A stretch of DNA of 14,126 nucleotides from a bacterium (GTDB lineage Bacteria > Auribacterota > UBA3054): contig JAFSWV010000220.1 of assembly GCA_017444325.1 (NCBI GenBank), forward strand, positions 1 through 14,126. Reading direction: 5' to 3'. A model generated the notes under the pieces. The model did not search any database. It saw nothing but the letters and a program-made list of their open reading frames with translations, and was not told the DNA's origin. How positions within the stretch are numbered: the stretch's first letter is position 1; the number at the start of each line of letters is the position of its first letter. Positions 7,169 through 12,378 of this stretch are shown piece by piece. A program made the translations under genes and the position numbers.

Positions 7169-8719
7169 TTAGAGTTTGTGGCCGCCGAGATAGGCGGCAG
7201 CAACTTTTATCTTACGGATATCTTTGGACTCGACCTTGAAGGGATTACCGTTGAGTATTACTAAATCCGCCAGCTGCCCTTCCTTTATACTGCCTTTTAT
7301 ATTCTCTTCGAAGCTGGCTTCCGCGGAACGAATGGTAAAGGAATCAACGGCCTCTTCTACGCTGAACGCTTCTTTTGGAAGATAAGGTCCTGTCCCGTCC
7401 AAAGACTTTCGCGTTACCGCCAGCTGTATTCCTTTCAGACAGTCCGGATCCTCGACGGGGCAATCTGAGCCGTTGGAAACAGATACGCCCTTACTTATCA
7501 ATGTTTTCCAACTGTAACTCGTTTTGAGAAGCTCCGGATCCAAAAGCTCCTCCACGATATGATTGTCATAATCAAGGAAGACCGACTGAGCGAAAACATG
7601 AAGCCCAAGAGCCGCTATTCGATCCAGCTGATCCCCTCTCGTAACCTGGCAGTGGACTATGCCGTGCCTGTGATCGCTTCTTGGGTTTTCCTTGAGCGCT
7701 TGCTCGAAAGCGTCAAGCACAGCGTCCAGACAAGCGTCCCCTATCGCATGGACTATGACCTGCTTTCCCTTCGAATTTGCGTAAGAGATCATATCCCGCA
7801 ATTTCTCGCGGCTCATAAGCATCATTCCCCTGTCGCGCGTTCCCTTGTAAGGCTTCGACAGATAGGCCGTGCGGCTGCCAAGCGACCCGTCGCCCAGCAT
7901 TTTCAAAGGACCGACTTTAAAAAGCGCGCTTTCTTTTTCCGCTTCTCCCGAAGCCAAGAATTCCTGCAATTCAGAAAATGAAGTTAGATTGAACTGCTCT
8001 CTTACCCTTAATGTCAGCTTGCCTTCCTTTTCCAATTCGCGGTAAACTTCGCTTATAAGCGAGGGCTTAACATTTCGGAAAACACAATAATCGTCGGTCT
8101 GCACGCTCGTGATGCCGCAGCTGTTCAGTTTAGCGCAAGCCAAAAGTATCATCTCCCTCAGCTCAGCGCGGGAAGGAGGCGGCAGCTTATCCAAAACGAT
8201 CTGCATTTCATTGTCATAAAAGCGTCCGTCCTCGTGATCTTTGATTCCGCATAATTCCAAGGCTTTCGAATTTACGACGCACATATGACCGCAGACTCTC
8301 GTCAACATTATGGGAACATCCTTTGAGACTTCATCGAGATCCGACTTTGAAGGAAGGCGCGCGCCATCCTTGAAATAGTCTTGATTAAAGCCCCGGCCCC
8401 TTAACCACTGTCCGGGAGCGGCAGGATGCTCCTTTAAAAAAGCCTTGAGGAAACTTTGCATTTCCTCAAGGCTCTCCGAGTGCTCTCTAAGGTCTGCCTG
8501 ACTAAGCACCAGGCCGTACCCGAGAAGATGCATATGCGAATCGTTGAAGCCGGCACAGACGAAAGCGCCCTTAAGGTCTATCTTTTCATCCGCGCTCTCA
8601 CTCTCGAGCAGCGTGTTGTCGCCGACTGGGCCGAACCTTCCGTCTTCCACGACAAAAGCCTCAGCCCAATCGCCGCCGCCAACATAAACAGCGCCGTTAC
8701 AATAGAGTGTTCTCACCAA
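7169..8719 (-). CDS. Amidohydrolase family 3 protein, YtcJ/NfdA-like
   Basis: Predicted metal-dependent cytosolic hydrolase of the amidohydrolase superfamily (516 residues, normal length), related to YtcJ and N-substituted formamide deformylase. Superfamily ligands: NDSHMH with His62 and His64; Lys273 in LKMLGDGSLGSRTA, the likely carboxylated lysine; His324 in VIVHAIGD; His356 in GIVHCQV; and catalytic Asp419 in SNGSDCPVE. The N-terminal beta strands (VYVGGGDWAEAFVVEDGRF) and C-terminal GSIKEGQLADLVIL complete the composite domain. There is no signal peptide. The frame has a stop codon just upstream at 8729-8731, and the only sensible starts are TTG at 8719 or GTG at 8716; no ATG fits. It starts four bases after the upstream DUF4139 gene. 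It is more AT-rich than its neighbours (27/60 GC at 7261-7320 and 29/60 at 8221-8280, against 37/60 at 4321-4380). The substrate is unknown. Confidence 0.9.
   Translation of the reverse strand: MVRTLYCNGAVYVGGGDWAEAFVVEDGRFGPVGDNTLLESESADEKIDLKGAFVCAGFNDSHMHLLGYGLVLSQADLREHSESLEEMQSFLKAFLKEHPAAPGQWLRGRGFNQDYFKDGARLPSKSDLDEVSKDVPIMLTRVCGHMCVVNSKALELCGIKDHEDGRFYDNEMQIVLDKLPPPSRAELREMILLACAKLNSCGITSVQTDDYCVFRNVKPSLISEVYRELEKEGKLTLRVREQFNLTSFSELQEFLASGEAEKESALFKVGPLKMLGDGSLGSRTAYLSKPYKGTRDRGMMLMSREKLRDMISYANSKGKQVIVHAIGDACLDAVLDAFEQALKENPRSDHRHGIVHCQVTRGDQLDRIAALGLHVFAQSVFLDYDNHIVEELLDPELLKTSYSWKTLISKGVSVSNGSDCPVEDPDCLKGIQLAVTRKSLDGTGPYLPKEAFSVEEAVDSFTIRSAEASFEENIKGSIKEGQLADLVILNGNPFKVESKDIRKIKVAAAYLGGHKL
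7181..7198. terminator. Possible weak hairpin at the convergent gene junction
   Basis: A six-pair all-GC stem, GCCGCC (7181-7186) and GGCGGC (7193-7198), closes a six-base loop just inside the 3' end of the amidohydrolase gene and 15 bases past the mntP stop. On the plus strand it is followed by a loose T-rich stretch (AGCAACTTTTATCTT). On the minus strand TAATTTTATTT follows about 11 bases later. Neither side has a proper adjacent U-run, and the pairing also encodes amino acids, so this may be chance. It is the only candidate transcription end visible at this junction. Confidence 0.25.
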
Positions 8720-8723
8720 AAGA

Positions 8724-10487
8724 TCACTTCAGTTCGAAGACTCTGTAGGTGTATTCGAAGGTCGCTTCGCCCTTGGCGGGGATCTCCATCTCCCAGACCC
8801 TTTCCCTTTCGGCGTTCATTTCGCCTTCATTGTCCTTTGAGCTGACGAGCTTGTCTTCCGGGATCGGGAATTTGTCGAAGTCGCCGCAAACGTTCAAAAA
8901 GATCTTGAGCTTGGCGTCGCTGCCGCGGTAGTTGTTGATGGTCAGCTTGCCGTTGATCTTCTTTTCGTAGCCTTCCACGTTCTCGCCGTTGACTTTTTTG
9001 CGGCGCTTGGAGACCTTGGCTTTCTTATCGACTTCTTCCTCGATCTTAGCCGTGAGGGAGAGAGCTTTGGTCAGGTTCATGGTGACCTTCTGACCAGGGT
9101 TCACCCACTTGCGCATGCTCTGGCTGTAGATGTGGCCGCCCTCGGTAACTTCCATGGCGCCGGCGGTCATCGGGAAAGCGAAGGGATTCTTGAAACTAAG
9201 AATATCCCACAAATTCTGCACGCCGCTTTCCTCAAGCGAGGGAACCAGTCTGCCGTTGTTGTAGCGCCTGGCTTCGATCTTCCATTCCGCTTTCCGCTCG
9301 ATCTCGACTTCTGAAGTACCCACAGGGATATGCGTGGTGCTGTCCTTGTCCATGGAGTGCTTGCCAACGGAGACGTAGCTGACGTCGGAGCCCTGCTCCT
9401 TGTCGGTGGAGGCGAAACCTTCGCTCACCTGCATGGGCATATCCTCGACAACTTCCATGTCTTCTTCGTCTGCCACCGCCGTTTCGCGAGCCATTGCTCC
9501 TGCGGCAGGAGCGGATTCTTTGCGTTTTCCGAAATGCGCCGGAAGTTCATAGATGTTGTTTCTGGATGAAAAAAAGACTTTCTTTCTTAAGTCTTTCGCC
9601 GAGTCAGTTTCTCCTCCGCCGTTGAGGCCGAGGAAAAATCCCTGGACGGAAACCTTGAGGTCAAGCAATGACGGTGTGGCCATAAACTCCACGTTGGGCT
9701 GGCCGGCGACCAAGGTAATGTCAGCATTCTCAACTTTTTCCAAGTGGTTCCTGACATCAGCCGCCATAGAGAGATAAGCTTTGCCATCTCTATCCAGCTC
9801 CAATCTGTAAGAGGCAGCCCAGGCCATGCCGTCGGTGAGGTACTCGAACTCGAAGGGCTTTGTCGCGCCCATGACCTGCCAAAGCTTCGTCTTCAGATAC
9901 TGCGGGCGTTCCTTTTCCTTGCCGGAGACCATCGTTATGCTGGCGGTCGGGATCTTGACGGCGGACTTGTTGGGAAGCCTGACCAACAGGTCGTTGCCAA
10001 CGTTGCCTTCGATGACGCCAGTAACGCTGTAAGTCTTGGCGCCGCGCGCTTCCTTTTGCTCGGGCAGATAAAGGAACTGCTCTGCGCCTTCCTCGCTCCC
10101 GATCCACTTCAGGGCGCTGTCCAGATCCGGCATATCGGAAGTAAACCAAACTCTTCCCTTCTCACCTTTGAAGCGTTCCGAATATGGCAGATAATCCAAC
10201 GACTCGTTCCGGTTGGTCCTGACGTCTTCAAGTTTAGCGGCGATGGAGATCTTCTCGTCGCCCATGATCCAGAAAGTGCCGTAGGCCGGGTTGATGTCGC
10301 CGGAGAAATAAAGGGGCTTGTCGCCTTCCGGCGGCGTCACCTGCCTTCTCACGATGGTAAGTCCGCTCTTGAAGAATTCAAGGGAAACGACGGGCGCCTT
10401 GACCAGCTCTTCCTGCTCGACGGCGAAAAGATTGGAACCTAAAAGCAGCGCCAGGACGGGCAAAACAAACAGATGATTTCTTCGCAT
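8724..10487 (-). CDS. Secreted DUF4139-domain-like protein (paralogue B)
   Basis: 587-residue exported protein of unknown function. An N-terminal signal peptide (basic MRRNH, hydrophobic core to about residue 20, likely cleavage after LFA at 22) indicates periplasmic or surface location; there is no lipobox. The region about 213-270 (FEYLTDGMAWAASYRLEL, then ADITLVAGQPN) resembles the DUF4139 pattern of a Tyr-Leu...W..sYRLEL strand followed by a V.L..G.P strand. The last 80 residues (NNYRGSDAKLKIFLNVCGDF to ATFEYTYRVFEL) match the family's terminal beta domain. A Met/Ala/acid-rich linker (about 323-360) interrupts the domain. It is clearly homologous to the gene just upstream: both share KAP, SGDI.P..GTFW, WDIL.FKNPF.FPMT and W.NPGQ. 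ATG at 10487 has an AGGAG seven bases upstream. It lies 24 bases after the paralogue and four before the amidohydrolase. The biochemical role is unknown. Confidence 0.88.
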   Translation of the reverse strand: MRRNHLFVLPVLALLLGSNLFAVEQEELVKAPVVSLEFFKSGLTIVRRQVTPPEGDKPLYFSGDINPAYGTFWIMGDEKISIAAKLEDVRTNRNESLDYLPYSERFKGEKGRVWFTSDMPDLDSALKWIGSEEGAEQFLYLPEQKEARGAKTYSVTGVIEGNVGNDLLVRLPNKSAVKIPTASITMVSGKEKERPQYLKTKLWQVMGATKPFEFEYLTDGMAWAASYRLELDRDGKAYLSMAADVRNHLEKVENADITLVAGQPNVEFMATPSLLDLKVSVQGFFLGLNGGGETDSAKDLRKKVFFSSRNNIYELPAHFGKRKESAPAAGAMARETAVADEEDMEVVEDMPMQVSEGFASTDKEQGSDVSYVSVGKHSMDKDSTTHIPVGTSEVEIERKAEWKIEARRYNNGRLVPSLEESGVQNLWDILSFKNPFAFPMTAGAMEVTEGGHIYSQSMRKWVNPGQKVTMNLTKALSLTAKIEEEVDKKAKVSKRRKKVNGENVEGYEKKINGKLTINNYRGSDAKLKIFLNVCGDFDKFPIPEDKLVSSKDNEGEMNAERERVWEMEIPAKGEATFEYTYRVFELK

Positions 10488-10493
10488 GATGTT

Positions 10494-10499
10494 TCTCCT
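10494..10499 (-). promoter_or_regulatory. Strong Shine-Dalgarno of DUF4139 paralogue B
   Basis: On the minus strand the sequence reads AGGAGA, with seven bases between AGGAG and the ATG at 10487. It fixes that ATG as the start and gives the second paralogue its own ribosome site in the 24-base gap. Confidence 0.75.
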
Positions 10500-10511
10500 A
10501 AAAGTGGCTCG

Positions 10512-12242
10512 TTAATACCTGATGTAAGAGGTGTAGGTATAGTTGATCTCAACCGTGGCGCCCGGCTCTATCTCCGTTTCCACGGTCTTGGAGCTGACGG
10601 GGTTCACGCCGTAGGGAATGGAGACGGATCTCGTCTCCTTCTGCCCTTCTCCCAGTTCGACTTTCTCTATGACGCCGCTGACTCTCAGTATGATCTCCGC
10701 CGTAACTTTTTCCTTGCGGTGATTCTTAAGCGTGGCCTTGCCGTCCACCGTCACCTGACGGTAGGTGGAGTGCTCGAGTTTCAGCGTCTTGGGGTCAGCT
10801 TCTTCCGCCCTTTCGTTCTCCTCCAATTTCGGTTCCAAACTGAGAGCCTTGGTCAGAGTCGTCTTGCCTTCCTGGCCAGGATTCAGCCAGCTTTGCGGCG
10901 TCTGGCAATAGAACGTTCCGTCCAGCAAGACTTCCATGGGCGCGGTGGTCATGGGGAATGAGAAGGGGTTCTTGAAGACCAGGATGTCCCAGACCGTCTG
11001 GGCCGCGTTGGTCGTTAAGTTCCGCATATAGCCGTTCTGATCGATGTCGCGCATCGCGGTGACGTTCCAGGATACCTTGCTTGTGTATTCCAGTTCCGCG
11101 GAAGCGATGTCGGTTCTCAGCGTCTCGCCTTTCTTCAGGCTCTGCTTTCCAATCTTCTGGAAATGCATGTTGACCGCGCCTTTCTCCTCGACCTGGGCCA
11201 CGGCGCCGAGCGTCGCGCTCTCCTCGTCGGCCATGTCCATGGCGGCGGATTTGGCCATCATGGGAGCCTGGGCCATATAATTGTTGGAAAGATAGCTGCG
11301 GCGAGGGCTCGGAGCATAGGCGGGGCCGCCGTCCAAAACGTTCAGGAAACCGTTGAGGGAGACTCTTAAGTTCAGGAGCGAATCCTTGCCTTCCATGTCG
11401 ATCTTCGGGAAACCGGAGACAAGCGACACTTCCGCCTCGCTGAAGTCTTCCATCTCATTCTTGATGTCGGCGGCCATGGTGAGCTTCGCCTTGCCCTCGT
11501 TAAGCTCCATCCTGTAGTAAGGCGCCCAGGTCATGCCCTGAGTGGCGTACTCGATCTTGAAAGGCTTCTCGGCGCCCTCGACCTTCCAAAGATTCCTGGT
11601 GACGGAAGTCTCGATCTGGTTCTCGCCGGCGGCGGAAACAGCCTTCAGGTTAGCCGTGGGGATCCTGACGACGCCGCCCACCGGGAACCTAACCACCACT
11701 CCGTCGAAAACGGGATTGGGCAGCATTATGCCGTTCTTAACAATTGAGCTTGCTTTCGGCATCTTCTCCACCACGCCTTCCACCTTATAAACTGTCTTGG
11801 TTGATTTTTCATCCGTGACCGGCTGCACGGTGAGCACTCTTCCCGCGGCGCCTTCCTTTTGCAGGAAATCCAGTTCTTCCTTCAGACCGGTAAGCTCCGA
11901 CACGAACCAAACCACCGCCTCGAAACCGCCGTGCCTTTCCGCAAAAGAGCGGGTGTCCACCGAGGACACGCTGTTGGAGATGACCGTCTCCTGAAAGGCC
12001 GTCATCTTTAAAGACTTGTCGCTCAGCGTCCAGAAAGTTCCGTGATAGGGCTTGATATCCCCGCTAAGGTAGCAGGGCCCTTCGCTGGGCGGCTCGACGC
12101 TCCTCTCCACCAGCACAGTGCCGTTCTTGAAAATAGAGAGACCCGCAATCGGCGCTTTGGTTATTTCAGAAGCGTTTATCGCCTCGCCGAAAACTACCGC
12201 CGACAAAAGCGACGTAACAAGAAACAAAGAAAGATTTCTCAT
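10512..12242 (-). CDS. Secreted DUF4139-domain-like protein (paralogue A)
   Basis: 576-residue exported protein of unknown function and first gene of the three-gene minus-strand operon. The signal peptide is MRNLSLFLVTSLLSAVVFG, with cleavage near residue 19 or after INA at 24. The mature part begins with a conserved KAPIAGLSIFKNGTVLVERSV strand region and SGDIKPYHGTFW (60-71). The DUF4139-like segment lies at about 229-285 (IEYATQGMTWAPYYRMEL, then AEVSLVSGFPK). Met/Ala/Asp-rich low complexity occupies about 320-345. WDILVFKNPFSFPMT (418-432) and WLNPGQEGKTTLTKALSLEP (452-471) follow, and a final beta domain ends in EINYTYTSYIRY. It aligns along its whole length with the next gene, so the pair arose by tandem duplication, but identity is only moderate, implying an old event. 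It has a strong GAGGA ribosome site and is preceded by a terminator and a possible promoter. Family assignment is by pattern, not search. Confidence 0.87.
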   Translation of the reverse strand: MRNLSLFLVTSLLSAVVFGEAINASEITKAPIAGLSIFKNGTVLVERSVEPPSEGPCYLSGDIKPYHGTFWTLSDKSLKMTAFQETVISNSVSSVDTRSFAERHGGFEAVVWFVSELTGLKEELDFLQKEGAAGRVLTVQPVTDEKSTKTVYKVEGVVEKMPKASSIVKNGIMLPNPVFDGVVVRFPVGGVVRIPTANLKAVSAAGENQIETSVTRNLWKVEGAEKPFKIEYATQGMTWAPYYRMELNEGKAKLTMAADIKNEMEDFSEAEVSLVSGFPKIDMEGKDSLLNLRVSLNGFLNVLDGGPAYAPSPRRSYLSNNYMAQAPMMAKSAAMDMADEESATLGAVAQVEEKGAVNMHFQKIGKQSLKKGETLRTDIASAELEYTSKVSWNVTAMRDIDQNGYMRNLTTNAAQTVWDILVFKNPFSFPMTTAPMEVLLDGTFYCQTPQSWLNPGQEGKTTLTKALSLEPKLEENERAEEADPKTLKLEHSTYRQVTVDGKATLKNHRKEKVTAEIILRVSGVIEKVELGEGQKETRSVSIPYGVNPVSSKTVETEIEPGATVEINYTYTSYIRY

Positions 12243-12247
12243 AAATG

Positions 12248-12252
12248 TCCTC
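12248..12252 (-). promoter_or_regulatory. Strong Shine-Dalgarno of DUF4139 paralogue A
   Basis: The minus strand reads GAGGA then five bases and the ATG at 12242. This supports the chosen start and efficient initiation of the operon's first gene. Confidence 0.75.
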
Positions 12253-12272
12253 GTGTTGTTTTACTACATTCA

Positions 12273-12302
12273 ATTTTAGCAAAAAAATGAGGAAGACGGT
12301 AA
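12273..12302 (-). promoter_or_regulatory. Possible promoter for the DUF4139-amidohydrolase operon
   Basis: In the 62 bases between the terminator and the start codon, the minus strand contains TAAAAT (12273-12278), a good -10 match (five of six to TATAAT). A poor -35 (TTACCG, 12297-12302, three of six to TTGACA) lies 18 bases further upstream. An operon promoter is needed here because the preceding transcript appears to be terminated just upstream. The exact boxes are a guess. Confidence 0.35.
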
Positions 12303-12304
12303 AT

Positions 12305-12338
12305 AAAAAAGCTTCCCGGTTTCCCGGGAAGCTTTTTT
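12305..12338 (-). terminator. Rho-independent terminator after the PEP-CTERM gene (near-symmetric, likely bidirectional)
   Basis: A perfect nine-pair stem, GCTTCCCGG (12311-12319) with CCGGGAAGC (12324-12332), closes a four-base loop. It is flanked by AAAAAA (12305-12310) and TTTTTT (12333-12338), which extend the pairing to 15 pairs and give a U-run on either strand. It lies 41 bases past the stop of the minus-strand PEP-CTERM gene, so its main job is to end that transcript before the DUF4139 operon. By symmetry it would also stop any plus-strand readthrough. Confidence 0.92.
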
Positions 12339-12378
12339 CCTTTAAGCGTTAGCGCTGAGGCTTAAGCTTAGCTTGTCC
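12339..12378. other. 3' untranslated segment between PEP-CTERM stop and terminator
   Basis: Forty non-coding bases. They can form a weak second hairpin: TTAAGC (12342-12347) with GCTTAA (12360-12365) around a 12-base loop that itself holds the self-complementary AGCGCT. No gene or recognisable regulatory motif was seen. The whole gap 12243-12378 is the largest intergenic region in the window. Confidence 0.4.

Noticed and set aside
9744..10442. 232-residue plus-strand frame opposite DUF4139 paralogue B
   Set aside because: Shadow of a gene with signal peptide, ribosome site and family motifs; no independent start signal or domain seen.
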